DNA of 64,000 nucleotides from Inhella inkyongensis. GTDB lineage: Bacteria > Pseudomonadota > Gammaproteobacteria > Burkholderiales > Burkholderiaceae_C. The notes beneath the pieces were generated by a model. The model was not told the DNA's origin. It searched no databases and worked only from the letters and a program-made list of their open reading frames with translations. A program made the position numbers and the translations under genes. The stretch is taken from assembly GCF_005952805.1 (NCBI RefSeq), contig NZ_CP040709.1, positions 3,968,001 to 4,032,000 on the forward strand, in the 5' to 3' direction. Numbering within the stretch: position 1 is the first letter of the stretch; each line of letters opens with the position of its first letter. This document shows, piece by piece, positions 24,586 to 33,381 of this stretch.

Positions 24586-26096
24586 TTCGCGGAATCCAGG
24601 CTCGAAATGGGGCCGCGCAGCCAAAACAACAGCCCCAGGGCCGGCAGGCTGAACAGCAGGCTGAGCAGGAAGAAGCTGGGCCAGCCCAACCCTTCAGCCA
24701 GCACCCCGGCCAGCGGGCCCACCCACACGCGGCCCACGGCGCTGAGCGCCGAGAGCAACGCGAACTGCGTGGCCGAGTAGGCCTGGCGGCACAGCGCCAT
24801 CATGAAAGCGATGAAGGCCGCGGTGCCCATGCCGCCGCACAGGTTGTCCACCGCGATCACGGCCAGCAGGCCGCCGTCCAGGGTCGTTGCCGTGGCCAGC
24901 TTGACGATCAGCCAGTCAAAGGCCGGCACGCTCACCGATCCCATCTGCCCCTGGCCCGCCACCGCCAGCCACCAGTAGCCCAGATTGCTCAGGCCCTGCA
25001 GCACGGCGAACAGCAAGAGCGCGCGGAACAGCCCCAGGCGCAGCATCAGCGCGCCGCCCAGCAGCGCGCCGCCGATGCTCAGCCACAGGCCAAACACCTT
25101 GTTGGCCACGCCCACCTCGGCAGTGCTGAAGTGCATGCCGGTCAGCAAGAAGGGCGTGAGCAGGCTGACCGAGAAGGCATCGCCCAGCTTGTAGAACACG
25201 ATCAGCACCAGCATGGCCACCGCACCCGGTTGGCGCAGATAGTCCTGCAGCCCGCCCATCAAGGTGTCGTAATGGGCGCGCCGGGCCGTCCAGGCCGCCA
25301 GCGGAATTACCAGGGCCAGCCCGCAAGCCAGCACCAGCAGATCGACCCAGCGCCCGCCCAAAGGCGTGGCCGGTGCCAGCCAGGCCTGCAAGGCCGGCGC
25401 CAGGCCCTGCTGCACGAAGGCCACCCCCAGGCCCACCGCGACCAGCACGGCCGCAAAGCCGATCAGGTCGCGGCGGCCATCGGTCTGCGGGCGCTCGGTA
25501 CGAGGCAGGCGTGGGCTGGCCAAGAGCGTGAGCAAGGCCGCGCCGCCCATCAGCGCGGCAAACAGGCGGTAGACCTGGGGCCAGCTGAGACCGCCGCCTG
25601 CGTTGGCATCCACCCAGATGAAGGCCAACCCGCCGCTGACGATCATGGCCAGGCGATAGCCCAGGGTGTTGAGGCTGGCGCCCAGGGCGCGTTCCTCGGC
25701 CGGCAGCAGATCGGCGCGGTAGGCGTCGTAGGCGGCGTCCTGGCTGGCCGATAGGAAAGCGATCAGCAGCGCCAGCGCCGCAAAGGGGCCGAGCTGGCTG
25801 GCCGGGTCCACCTGAGAGATGGCCCACAAGGCTGCCGCCAGCAGGGCTTGCGTCAGCGCGATCCAGCCGCGCCGACGCCCGAACAGCGGCAGGTCAAAGC
25901 GGTCGATCAGCGGTGCCCACAGGAACTTGAAGGTGTAGGGCAGGCCCACCAGGGTCAGAAAGCCGATGGTGGCCAGGCTCAGGCCCGCCTGTGTCAACCA
26001 GGCCTGCATGGCCTGACCGCTGAGGGCCAGGGGCAGGCCGGAGGCGAAGCCCAGCAGGGTGATGACGACAAGGCGATGAAGACGGGCGAGCTGCAA
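24582..26096 (-). CDS. ampG: AmpG-type muropeptide permease (MFS)
   Basis: 504 residues with about 12-14 membrane helices. The N-terminal FASGLPLALSGQAMQAWLTQAGLSLATIGFLTLVGLPYTFKFLWAPLIDR is the hallmark of AmpG, and the helix near ASQDAAYDAYRADLL also matches. AmpG imports anhydromuropeptides for cell-wall recycling and, in many bacteria, beta-lactamase induction. The start is TTG 26096, with AGGA eight bases upstream; the open frame further upstream has no hydrophobic character. It is the first gene of a three-gene operon with the M48 protease and the peptide-binding protein, with 28 bp to the divergent flavin reductase gene. Confidence 0.88.
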   Translation of the reverse strand: MQLARLHRLVVITLLGFASGLPLALSGQAMQAWLTQAGLSLATIGFLTLVGLPYTFKFLWAPLIDRFDLPLFGRRRGWIALTQALLAAALWAISQVDPASQLGPFAALALLIAFLSASQDAAYDAYRADLLPAEERALGASLNTLGYRLAMIVSGGLAFIWVDANAGGGLSWPQVYRLFAALMGGAALLTLLASPRLPRTERPQTDGRRDLIGFAAVLVAVGLGVAFVQQGLAPALQAWLAPATPLGGRWVDLLVLACGLALVIPLAAWTARRAHYDTLMGGLQDYLRQPGAVAMLVLIVFYKLGDAFSVSLLTPFLLTGMHFSTAEVGVANKVFGLWLSIGGALLGGALMLRLGLFRALLLFAVLQGLSNLGYWWLAVAGQGQMGSVSVPAFDWLIVKLATATTLDGGLLAVIAVDNLCGGMGTAAFIAFMMALCRQAYSATQFALLSALSAVGRVWVGPLAGVLAEGLGWPSFFLLSLLFSLPALGLLFWLRGPISSLDSAK

Positions 26097-26124
26097 GGGG
26101 ATTCCTACGACGGGCGAGCGCGCG

Positions 26125-26637
26125 ATGCTACGTGCCCCGAGAATGCCGGGCGTGAACGCACCCAGCTCCGACCAATTCCGCGCCGCGCTCGGCCTGTTTG
26201 CCACCGGCGTCACCATCGTGACGGCCCGGGCCGCCGATGGCCGGCTGGTGGGGCTCACGGCCAACAGCTTCAACTCCGTCAGCCTGACGCCGCCCCTGGT
26301 GCTGTGGAGCCTGTCCAAACGCGCCGGCTCGATGCCGGTGTTTGCGGCCGGCAGCCACTACGCCATCCACATCCTGGCCGCCGAGCAGCTCGAACTGGCC
26401 CAGCGCTTCGCCACCCGTGACATCGACCGCTTTGCCGGTCTGGCCTTTGAGGAGGGCGCCGGCGGCGTGCCCTTGATCCCCGGCTGCGCCGCAGTGTTCG
26501 AGTGCGCCAACCGCAGCCAGTACGAAGAGGGCGACCACATCATCCTGGTGGGTGCCGTGGAGCGCGCCGCGCACCGCGAGGGCGCGCAGCCGCTGATCTT
26601 CCATGGCGGGCGTTATTTCACGGAGTTGCCCCTTTAG
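26125..26637 (+). CDS. Flavin reductase domain protein
   Basis: 170 residues. The pattern FRAALGLFATGVTIVTARAADGRLVGLTANSFNSVSLTPPLVLWSL is the FMN-binding split-barrel of the flavin reductase (HpaC/RutF-like) family. These reduce FMN/FAD with NAD(P)H for two-component monooxygenases; no partner oxygenase lies in the window. ATG 26125 is used; ATG 26143 is equally possible, and conserved sequence begins near residue 15. It ends in a 4-bp overlap with the convergent membrane-protein gene. Confidence 0.88.
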   Translation: MLRAPRMPGVNAPSSDQFRAALGLFATGVTIVTARAADGRLVGLTANSFNSVSLTPPLVLWSLSKRAGSMPVFAAGSHYAIHILAAEQLELAQRFATRDIDRFAGLAFEEGAGGVPLIPGCAAVFECANRSQYEEGDHIILVGAVERAAHREGAQPLIFHGGRYFTELPL

Positions 26638-27968
26638 TCGGGGTTCGGGGCAATTCGCCAGCCCGTCAACGTTTGCCAGACCCACAGTAGCAGCCCGCCC
26701 AGGCCGGCCAGCGTGCCGATGAGCAGCATATTGTTCTGCTCGGGCCGCAGACCAGGCGCCGCCATCAACAGGCCCAGCAGATTGAGCATCCACAGCACAT
26801 GAAAGCCTGCCCGCCTTGCCCCTCGACGAGCCATGGCAGCAATTAGCCACCGCACGGGCAACGACAAGCCCAGCAGCATCAGCACCGGAGCCATCGTGGG
26901 CTCAGGGCCTAGTAGCAGCAGGGCCAGCAGCAGATGCAGAACCAGGGTCAGCAACAAGGTCCGCAGCTGCAGTCGTGCCTCTCTCGTTGACCGACGCTTG
27001 GCATCGGGAACGCGCGGCATCAGCGCCAGCAGCGCCTGGCCAGGCTGGCTTCTATGCCCCTCCTCACCAGCAAGGTGTTGCGACCACAACAAAGAGCCGT
27101 ACATGATCGGCGCCAGGGTCCAACTCAGCACAAAGCCAAAGGGCGGCCCTTGAGTGATGAAGAGCCACAGGTCCAGGACCAGGACCACGCTGATCCAGAG
27201 CGAGGTCTGCAAGAGCTGCTGCAGGGCCAGCTGACTGGGCTTGGTGACCAGCATCAGGCTGCGCATCACTTCAGCCTCGCTTTGCAGCGGGCGCCAGTTC
27301 AGTCCGTTCAGGGCCCACAGGGTGGGAAGATGATGCAGACGCTTAAACCTATCGTGCAGCGTTCGCAACCACCTTTTCTCGGTCGTTGCGATGGGCCCCT
27401 TTGTCATCGAGCGCATCCAGAGCGCCTGATGAAGGATCAGGATTAAAAGCATCAAGGCGATCACAAACCCCCATGAATGCAGAGTCCATAGACCAAGCGC
27501 TGACCCGGGCACCTGCCCAACAACCCAAGCCAGCCATGCCACGAGGGCAAGCAGCCCGGCCCAGACCCAGCGCATGGCGGGCGGGTGAAACACCGCCAGG
27601 CGTAGTGTGTGCAGCGGGATCAGCAGCAGCCCGGCGATCCCCACCAGCGTGCCCAGTTGCCCGTTCTGATCGATCCACAGAGGGCTGAGCGCCACAAAAC
27701 CCAGCATCCCCATCCAGGTCCGCGCCGTGCTGACCTGCCTAGGCACCAAAGTCATCGTCTTCCCGCTGATCTGGCGCAGGCCCGTCAAGGCTTGCAGTAG
27801 CAGGGCCAGGCTGGCGAGTGGAAGCAGCGCAAGCTCAAACACGGCCCAGCCACCTCTCGGCCCCAGGCCCAGGCCGACTGCGATGGCCAAGGCCCAGGCA
27901 TAGGGCCAAGGCCCGAGTGCCGTGCTCAGCAGGCGTGCGATCTGCCAGTTCCGCGACCAGGCCCTCAT
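26634..27968 (-). CDS. Putative ABC transporter membrane protein, second subunit
   Basis: 444 residues with about 12 hydrophobic segments and no recognised catalytic motif. It overlaps the preceding membrane-protein gene by ATGA and is the last gene of a GntR-ATPase-membrane-membrane operon, so it is most simply the second permease of an ABC transporter of the YtrA-regulated type. There is an internal soluble loop (~200-240) rich in Arg/His/Lys. It resembles the preceding protein in size, topology and composition. Assignment rests on context. Confidence 0.6.
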   Translation of the reverse strand: MRAWSRNWQIARLLSTALGPWPYAWALAIAVGLGLGPRGGWAVFELALLPLASLALLLQALTGLRQISGKTMTLVPRQVSTARTWMGMLGFVALSPLWIDQNGQLGTLVGIAGLLLIPLHTLRLAVFHPPAMRWVWAGLLALVAWLAWVVGQVPGSALGLWTLHSWGFVIALMLLILILHQALWMRSMTKGPIATTEKRWLRTLHDRFKRLHHLPTLWALNGLNWRPLQSEAEVMRSLMLVTKPSQLALQQLLQTSLWISVVLVLDLWLFITQGPPFGFVLSWTLAPIMYGSLLWSQHLAGEEGHRSQPGQALLALMPRVPDAKRRSTREARLQLRTLLLTLVLHLLLALLLLGPEPTMAPVLMLLGLSLPVRWLIAAMARRGARRAGFHVLWMLNLLGLLMAAPGLRPEQNNMLLIGTLAGLGGLLLWVWQTLTGWRIAPNPD

Positions 27969-29386
27969 GGCGCCCCCTCACCAACTAGCGCCGTTGTGCG
28001 GCCCAAGGGCAGCATCGGCCGGGCGTGAACCAATCGCCAGCCATAGTGAGCGCTCAGCAACACAAATCCAGCCGCTCCTGCCGCCAGCAGCCCCTGGCCA
28101 AGGCCCGATACGACCGTGCTCAGGAGCAAGGCAACGAGACTTACGCCGACCCAGCGGTCGGCGCCTGACTTGCCGAGACGCGTCGAGCCAGGCTCTCGCA
28201 AGGCCGTGGCGACCACCAGCAGCAGAACGCCGGCCACGCCCAAGTTCGCCCCCCGCATCAAGGTCAATTCGAACTCGGCCTGCCAGGCGAGCACTGCAGT
28301 CACCATCACAAAAGACAACATGCTCACCGCCCACTGGCGCCAGAGCAGGATGCGGGTCAGCGCGCCTCCTTGGGGCACGCCAGGCAGCAGTAAGAGCACC
28401 GCCTGCTCGAAACGCCCGCGCTCCAGCACCTTAAGCCGGGCCGTCTGGCTCAACAGCCCGGCCATCGAAACCATCACAACCATCATCGACTGCGCATGGT
28501 CCCGGTCCAGGCTCAGGATGAACAGCATGAGATAGACGGCCCACACCAGGATCAGCCAGGGGTGCAAGCTGGGGGCCCAAAGGGTCAACTCCAAGCGGGT
28601 CAGGGCCGAACCCCATGGCCGCCCCAGGGTCAGGCGGCGACGTTGCCAGGCCAGCGGCCAGCAGATGATCGATGACAAGCCAGCCATCAGGCGCGATACC
28701 CAGCCCTCCACCGGCTTTGTCGTGCGCAAAGGCGCTAGCCTGCCCTGCTGCTCGGCCCACCTGCGGCGATGGCTGGCCTCACCTAGGCCAATTGACAGGG
28801 ACTGCCAGCGCAGGCACAGCGCGGCCAAACCCAGGGCCAAGCCCCCCAAGCCCAGTTCGACAACCCAAGACCAAGCACCTTCGACCTGCAGCCTGCGCCA
28901 CAAGTAGTCGGGATCCAAGATCAGCGGAAACGCCGCGCCCATCAGGATCATCAGCCAAAGGCGGCGCTGGGCCATGGGGGCCAGCAGGATCAGGGCCAGG
29001 AGCATCGGCGAAGCCGGACCCAACCACTGTCCGGAGACCATTCGACAGACCCCAAGCGCCAGCAGGGCGCTGGTCAGGGTCGCGCTCAGCAAGGCACGGC
29101 GCAGGGCAAAGGCCTGGCGCGGCACCAGGCGGGCGTGATTCGGATGGTTTTGAGTCAAGAGGTTGACGATGCCCAAGTGCAGGGCAGCCAAAAGTGCCAG
29201 TGCGGGACCCATCAGGTCGGCGCCGGAAAGCCCTGCAGTGGGTACACCACCAAGAGCCCGATGGTTGAAGATCTCCCAGCCATAGGGGAACGCGAAGAGG
29301 AGAGCGAAGGGGGCTGCAAGCAGCAAGAACTTCTCCCGCTCATTGACCCCAACTCGCCAGAGCACCCAGCGCCAGATGGCCTTCAT
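27965..29386 (-). CDS. Putative ABC transporter membrane protein, first subunit
   Basis: 473 residues with about 12 predicted membrane helices; the N-terminus (REKFLLLAAPFALLFAFPYGWEIFNH) starts in a hydrophobic hairpin. It overlaps both the ATPase gene upstream and the second membrane gene downstream by four bases. Like many permeases of GntR/YtrA-linked ABC exporters it has no strong family motif. The transported substrate is unknown; related systems respond to cell-envelope stress or antimicrobial peptides. Confidence 0.6.
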   Translation of the reverse strand: MKAIWRWVLWRVGVNEREKFLLLAAPFALLFAFPYGWEIFNHRALGGVPTAGLSGADLMGPALALLAALHLGIVNLLTQNHPNHARLVPRQAFALRRALLSATLTSALLALGVCRMVSGQWLGPASPMLLALILLAPMAQRRLWLMILMGAAFPLILDPDYLWRRLQVEGAWSWVVELGLGGLALGLAALCLRWQSLSIGLGEASHRRRWAEQQGRLAPLRTTKPVEGWVSRLMAGLSSIICWPLAWQRRRLTLGRPWGSALTRLELTLWAPSLHPWLILVWAVYLMLFILSLDRDHAQSMMVVMVSMAGLLSQTARLKVLERGRFEQAVLLLLPGVPQGGALTRILLWRQWAVSMLSFVMVTAVLAWQAEFELTLMRGANLGVAGVLLLVVATALREPGSTRLGKSGADRWVGVSLVALLLSTVVSGLGQGLLAAGAAGFVLLSAHYGWRLVHARPMLPLGRTTALVGEGAP

Positions 29387-30270
29387 GTCAGAGCCTCGAA
29401 CAGGTCTTCCAGGGTCACCGCCTCGCCCTCCAAACCCTGGCCGGGCGCCGCCTGAATCAGCTGCCGCTCGCCGTGCTGGGCCAGGCAGCGAGCGCCCGGC
29501 GGCAGCGGCTCGCGCTGCCAGCGGCAGGCCTCGAGCAACTCGTCCAAGGGCGCCTGCAGGCCAATGCGGCCCTCCTTCAAGAAAGCCACCTGGAAGGCCA
29601 CGCGCTCCAGATCGCTGAGGATGTGGGTGGAGAACAGCACCGTGGTGCCGCAGTCCAGCACCTGCTCGACCAGCTCGCGCAGGAAGTCGCGCCGGCCCAG
29701 GGGGTCCAGGCTGGAAACGGGTTCGTCCAGCACCAGCAGATCGGGCTCATGGGCCAGCGCGCGGATGATGGACAGGCGCTGCTGCTGCCCCCCGCTGAGC
29801 TCGGCAATCGTCTGCTCGGCGGGGATGGCCCAGCGGCTCATCAGACCCTCGACCTTGGCGGTGTTCCAGCGCGGATAGAAGCTGCGGAAGTAATTCAGCA
29901 GCTGACGCGGCGTGAGTTGTGGGAAGAGATCGCTTTGCTGCGGCACATAGCCGATGCGGGCCCTTACCACGTCGTCGATCTGGCGCGCCTCCTGCCCGTA
30001 GAGCAGGGCGCGCCCGGTCCAGGGGTCGCGCAGGCCCAGCAAGGCCTCAATCAGGCTGGTCTTGCCGGCGCCGTTGCGCCCCAACAAGCCCACCACCTGA
30101 CCAGCCGGCAGCTGCCAGTTCAGATCGTCCAGCACCGACTGCTGCCGGCCCGGGTAGCGCAGGGTCAGACCCTGGGTCAGCACTGGCAGGCTGGCATCGC
30201 CAAGCTGGACCGGCGGCTTGGCGCGCACCAGGCCCAGGCCCTGCATCACGGCATCCATCATCTTTTTCAC
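29383..30270 (-). CDS. ABC transporter ATP-binding protein
   Basis: 295 residues. Walker A GLLGRNGAGKTSLIE, Q-loop YVPQQSDLFPQLT, signature ELSGGQQQRLSIIRAL, Walker B LLVLDEPVSSLDPLG and switch His in FSTHILSDLERV are all intact. It belongs to the CcmA/YtrB-like class with a C-terminal extension of ~70 residues. The start is GTG 30270, overlapping the GntR stop (GTGA). It powers the two membrane proteins downstream. Confidence 0.92.
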   Translation of the reverse strand: MKKMMDAVMQGLGLVRAKPPVQLGDASLPVLTQGLTLRYPGRQQSVLDDLNWQLPAGQVVGLLGRNGAGKTSLIEALLGLRDPWTGRALLYGQEARQIDDVVRARIGYVPQQSDLFPQLTPRQLLNYFRSFYPRWNTAKVEGLMSRWAIPAEQTIAELSGGQQQRLSIIRALAHEPDLLVLDEPVSSLDPLGRRDFLRELVEQVLDCGTTVLFSTHILSDLERVAFQVAFLKEGRIGLQAPLDELLEACRWQREPLPPGARCLAQHGERQLIQAAPGQGLEGEAVTLEDLFEALT

Positions 30271-30662
30271 TCCTTCTCCCCTGCCAATAGTTGTTGCATC
30301 AGTTGCATCACCTGCCCAGCCGGAATGCCAAGCTCCCGCGCCTCGGCTGCCGCCCGCGCCAGCGTCGGGCGCAAGGCCTCGATGCGCTGGGCCTTGGGGG
30401 CCGCCCGGTCATAGCCCTCGGCGATCACCATGGCCAGACCGCGCCGACGCTGCAGCAGGCCCTCGGCCTCCAGCAGGCTGTAGGCCTTGGACACCGTCAT
30501 CGGGTTCACCGCCAGCGCCGCCGCCAGTTCGCGCACCGAGGGCAGCTCCTGCCCCGCCTTCCACTGCCCCGCGGCCACGCGGCGGCGCAGCTGCTCGATG
30601 AGCTGGCGATAGATCGGCTCGGTGGAGCCGGTGAGGATCTGGAACTGGATCGGTGTGTCCAT
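30267..30662 (-). CDS. GntR-family regulator, YtrA subfamily
   Basis: 131 residues. The N-terminal winged helix is PIYRQLIEQLRRRVAAGQWKAGQELPSVRELAAALAVNPMTVSKAYSLLEAEGLLQRRRG in outline, followed by only ~50 residues. The short C-terminal part is diagnostic of the YtrA subfamily, which represses adjacent ABC transporter genes. It is first in the operon and has a palindromic operator eight bases upstream (30670-30691), so autoregulation is likely. Confidence 0.9.
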   Translation of the reverse strand: MDTPIQFQILTGSTEPIYRQLIEQLRRRVAAGQWKAGQELPSVRELAAALAVNPMTVSKAYSLLEAEGLLQRRRGLAMVIAEGYDRAAPKAQRIEALRPTLARAAAEARELGIPAGQVMQLMQQLLAGEKE

Positions 30663-30669
30663 GCCCGAA

Positions 30670-30691
30670 GTGTATTAGTGCATCAATACAC
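30670..30691. promoter_or_regulatory. Inverted repeat, probable GntR/YtrA operator
   Basis: GTGTATT (30670-30676) and AATACAC (30685-30691) are 7-bp perfect arms separated by 8 bp, immediately upstream of the GntR start. YtrA-type regulators bind TGTA...TACA palindromes in their own promoters, so this is the likely autoregulatory site. Confidence 0.65.
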
Positions 30692-30735
30692 AATGCAAGC
30701 CCTCAAATTGAGGGCATTCGAAATCCAACCGAAAG

Positions 30736-30751
30736 CTGTATGCATATACAG
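30736..30751. promoter_or_regulatory. LexA-box-like palindrome upstream of the VOC gene
   Basis: CTGTATGCATATACAG fits the CTGT-N8-ACAG consensus of the proteobacterial LexA operator exactly, with two further matching bases in each arm. It lies 39 bp before the ATG at 30790, where an SOS operator would overlap the promoter. Confidence 0.5.
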
Positions 30752-30789
30752 TTACCAGCTCCACCGCCAATCAACCCGGAGCAAGCCTC

Positions 30790-31206
30790 ATGCTGGATCA
30801 CATGACCTTCCGCGTCCGCGACATCGCACGCGCCAAGTCCTTCTATAGCGCCGCCCTGGCCCCACTGGGCTACAGCCTGGATGTCGAGGGCCAGTACGAG
30901 GGCAGCACCTACTTGGGCTTTGCCTTTCCGGATGCCACGCAGCCCGAAGGCAAGAAGTTCGACGTCTGGTTCGTCGACGGCCCCTCGCCCTTTGGCGGGC
31001 CACCGGCCACCACGGGCTGCCACCTGGCCTGGCGCGCGGGCAGCCGTGCCGAGGTCGATGCCTTCTACCGCGCCGCTCTGGAAGCGGGCGGGCGCGACAA
31101 CGGCGCACCGGGCCTGCGAGCGCATTACCACCCGCACTACTACGGCGCCTTCGTCATCGACCCCGAGGGCAACAACATCGAGGCGGTTTGCCACCTGCCG
31201 GAGTGA
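30790..31206 (+). CDS. VOC (glyoxalase/dioxygenase superfamily) protein
   Basis: 138 residues. The VOC pattern is seen: MLDHMTFRVRDIARAKSFYSAALAPLGY at the start, CHLAWRAGSRAEVDAFYRAALEAGG in the middle, and the C-terminal AFVIDPEGNNIEAVCH with the metal-ligand Glu. His4 and Glu near 132 are the usual metal ligands. This lineage is annotated generically; a lactoylglutathione-lyase-like or resistance role is possible. GGAG precedes the ATG. A LexA-like box lies upstream. Confidence 0.85.
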   Translation: MLDHMTFRVRDIARAKSFYSAALAPLGYSLDVEGQYEGSTYLGFAFPDATQPEGKKFDVWFVDGPSPFGGPPATTGCHLAWRAGSRAEVDAFYRAALEAGGRDNGAPGLRAHYHPHYYGAFVIDPEGNNIEAVCHLPE

Positions 31207-31286
31207 GGCGCGGTTTCACTTCTTGCGGCTCGCCGCCGCCTCTTGAATACACACCCCTATCCTTTTCGCTCTCACTGGAGAACCCG

Positions 31287-31706
31287 ATGAATCCCAGCGC
31301 CTATCTGCAGTTCAACGGCCAATGCGCCGAAGCCTTTGCCTTCTACGCCCAGCTTCTGGGTGCGCAATTGGGTGAGCATCACCCGGCCAGCCAGAGTCCG
31401 ATGGCCGACCAATTGCAGCCGCATCAAAAGGACTGGACCATGCACGCCCAGCTGCATTGGCCCAATGGCCAGGTGCTGATGGGCTGCGACGCGCTGATGG
31501 GGCCGTATGAGGCCCCGCGCGGTTTTCATCTGACGCTGAATCGGACCTCGGTGGACGAGGCCCGTGCGCTGTTCGATGCGCTGGCCGCCGGCGGCCAGGT
31601 ACAGATGCCCTTTGAGCCCACCTTCTGGGCAGCCGGCTTCGGCATGTTGGTAGATCGCTTCGGCGTGCCGTGGATGGTCAATGTGGACGCCCCCACGGCT
31701 GCCTGA
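31287..31706 (+). CDS. PhnB-like VOC family protein
   Basis: 139 residues. It begins MNPSAYLQFNGQCAEAFAFYAQLLGA and contains HAQLHWPNGQVLMGCDA and WAAGFGMLVDRFGVPWMVN, the pattern of the PhnB/3-demethylubiquinone-9-methyltransferase-like VOC branch. Most members lack a proven activity. GGAG lies eight bases before the ATG. It follows the other VOC gene by 80 bp and may be co-transcribed. Confidence 0.85.
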   Translation: MNPSAYLQFNGQCAEAFAFYAQLLGAQLGEHHPASQSPMADQLQPHQKDWTMHAQLHWPNGQVLMGCDALMGPYEAPRGFHLTLNRTSVDEARALFDALAAGGQVQMPFEPTFWAAGFGMLVDRFGVPWMVNVDAPTAA

Positions 31707-31718
31707 CCCAAGCCGCGC

Positions 31719-32876
31719 TCAGGCCTTGAGCGCCGTGGGCGCCGAGGCCGGCGCCTTGGGAGTGCCGGGCGTGCGCGGCGTGGGCAGGCTGCTGCGGCGG
31801 CTGTAGTCGGCGGGCGGCTTCATCAGGGCCGCATCGGGCTCGCCGCGCTTGAGCTTCTCCAGGCGGTAGACGGTTTCGCCGCTGCGCGGGTCGAAGTCGC
31901 GGCTGTGCACGGTCAGCATCAGCTCGGGCGAGGTCCAGACTTCGCGCGTGATGACGATGGGCTTTTCGTTGCCGATCTTGCCGGCCGCGATGGTCCAGGT
32001 GCTGCGCTCGCCGTTGACCTTCAGGCCCTCGATCTCCTTGGCCGGCAGGGCGGTCTGCACCGCCTCGCCGCGCGGCGCGAACTGCTGCCACTGCGGCGCG
32101 AATCCAAACTCCGGCAGGGCGGGCAGGGGCGGCATTGGGGGCATGGCCGGCAGGTTCTTCAAGTCACTCAGCTTGTAGACGCGCCGCTCCTGGTTGCGCT
32201 TGGGCTCGCCTTCACCCTGCTTGATGAGTACATCGGTCTCGATCACCACCGCCGGCTCGCCCTCTCCTGGGGCCTTGGGGGCAGCAGGGGCAGTCGGCGC
32301 TGCAGGGGCCTTCGGCGGCTCGGGCAGGTCCTTGAAATGCTCGCGCATGCGCTGGGCCATCTCGCGCCCCCAGTCTGACCATTCCCCGGCATGACCGAAG
32401 TGCCAGCGCTTGGCGCTGAACAGCTGGCGCGCGCTCTTGCGCTCGGGGTCCAGCACCCAGGCCTCCTTGGCCACCGGGTCGTTCAGATAAACCAGCTTGC
32501 TGTCGCCGCGCTGCACCTCGCGGCGAGTGCGTCCCTCGCCGTCCCGGCACAGGCGGGTGCTTTGACGCTTGACGATGCGGTTGCCATCGGCCAGGGGCTG
32601 GATGGATTCGTGCACGGCGTCGGCGCAGTAGGGCGCGCCCTTGACCACCTTCTCCTGACCCAGATGCCCCAGGCTGCCAAGATGGCCCAGGCCCTCCAAC
32701 TCGATCACCCGATGCTGCATGAGTTTGAAGCCCTCCATCGCCGCCTGCACCTCGCGCTCGACCTGCTGCTGCAACTGGGCCATCTCGGCCACCAGCGGCC
32801 GCAGTTGCAATTCCATCTCGTGCGCCTGAACGGGCAGGGCCAACACGGCGGCGCACATCCACAGTGGGTTCTTCAT
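31719..32876 (-). CDS. Exported protein of unknown function in an ECF sigma operon
   Basis: 385 residues. MKNPLWMCAAVLALPVQAHE is a signal peptide. A helical, Gln-rich N-terminal segment (~20-75) follows. The central part has a YCADAVHE...STRLCRDGEG cysteine pair, a Pro/Ala/Lys-rich linker (~195-215), a second domain ending ~350, and a Pro/Thr-rich tail. No family is recognised. It is the last gene after an ECF sigma factor and its putative anti-sigma factor, so it is probably an envelope protein of that regulon. Confidence 0.65.
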   Translation of the reverse strand: MKNPLWMCAAVLALPVQAHEMELQLRPLVAEMAQLQQQVEREVQAAMEGFKLMQHRVIELEGLGHLGSLGHLGQEKVVKGAPYCADAVHESIQPLADGNRIVKRQSTRLCRDGEGRTRREVQRGDSKLVYLNDPVAKEAWVLDPERKSARQLFSAKRWHFGHAGEWSDWGREMAQRMREHFKDLPEPPKAPAAPTAPAAPKAPGEGEPAVVIETDVLIKQGEGEPKRNQERRVYKLSDLKNLPAMPPMPPLPALPEFGFAPQWQQFAPRGEAVQTALPAKEIEGLKVNGERSTWTIAAGKIGNEKPIVITREVWTSPELMLTVHSRDFDPRSGETVYRLEKLKRGEPDAALMKPPADYSRRSSLPTPRTPGTPKAPASAPTALKA

Positions 32877-32889
32877 CGCGGTCTCCGGG

Positions 32890-33381
32890 TTACTGAACAA
32901 AGCGCACCGCCAGCACTTGGCCATTGCGATGCAACATCACATCCGCCCGCACGGCTTCAGCGGCACGGGCGGGGTCGTAGGGCAGCCCCATCAGGGCCAG
33001 GCGTTCGCGCGGCAGCTCGGTGGGCACGATCCACACCGGCTCACCGCCGTTCTGCACCTGGGCCCATTGCTCAGCGCTCACGAGCGGCAAGTAACCCAGG
33101 TCCGGCGCCGGCGCCGGGCGATCCAGTCGCAGCAGGCTGAGCGCGAAGGCCAGGGCCAGCAGGGTGAGCAGGGCACCGGCACCCACCAGCGGGCGCTGCC
33201 AGCGGCTGGACGCAGTGAGGGCCGGTCCGGCAAGGACCAAGCTGGCTTGCGTCTGGCGCCGCGACTGTTGCTGGAGCTGCTGCTGCAACAGCAACAACAC
33301 GGCAGCGTCCTGCTCGGGGCTGGGCCGGCGCAGCGCCAGGGCGGCGCGCATTTGCATCAAGAGCTGCTGCAAGGTGGTCAT
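32890..33381 (-). CDS. Putative membrane anti-sigma factor
   Basis: 163 residues. An N-terminal cytoplasmic helical segment of ~65 residues (Gln-rich, LLLLLQQQLQQQSRRQ) is followed by one membrane helix (LVGAGALLTLLALAFALSLL) and a ~85-residue periplasmic domain. This topology, and its ATGA overlap with the ECF sigma gene upstream, identify it as the likely anti-sigma factor. No zinc-finger (HxxxCxxC) motif is present. Confidence 0.65.
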   Translation of the reverse strand: MTTLQQLLMQMRAALALRRPSPEQDAAVLLLLQQQLQQQSRRQTQASLVLAGPALTASSRWQRPLVGAGALLTLLALAFALSLLRLDRPAPAPDLGYLPLVSAEQWAQVQNGGEPVWIVPTELPRERLALMGLPYDPARAAEAVRADVMLHRNGQVLAVRFVQ

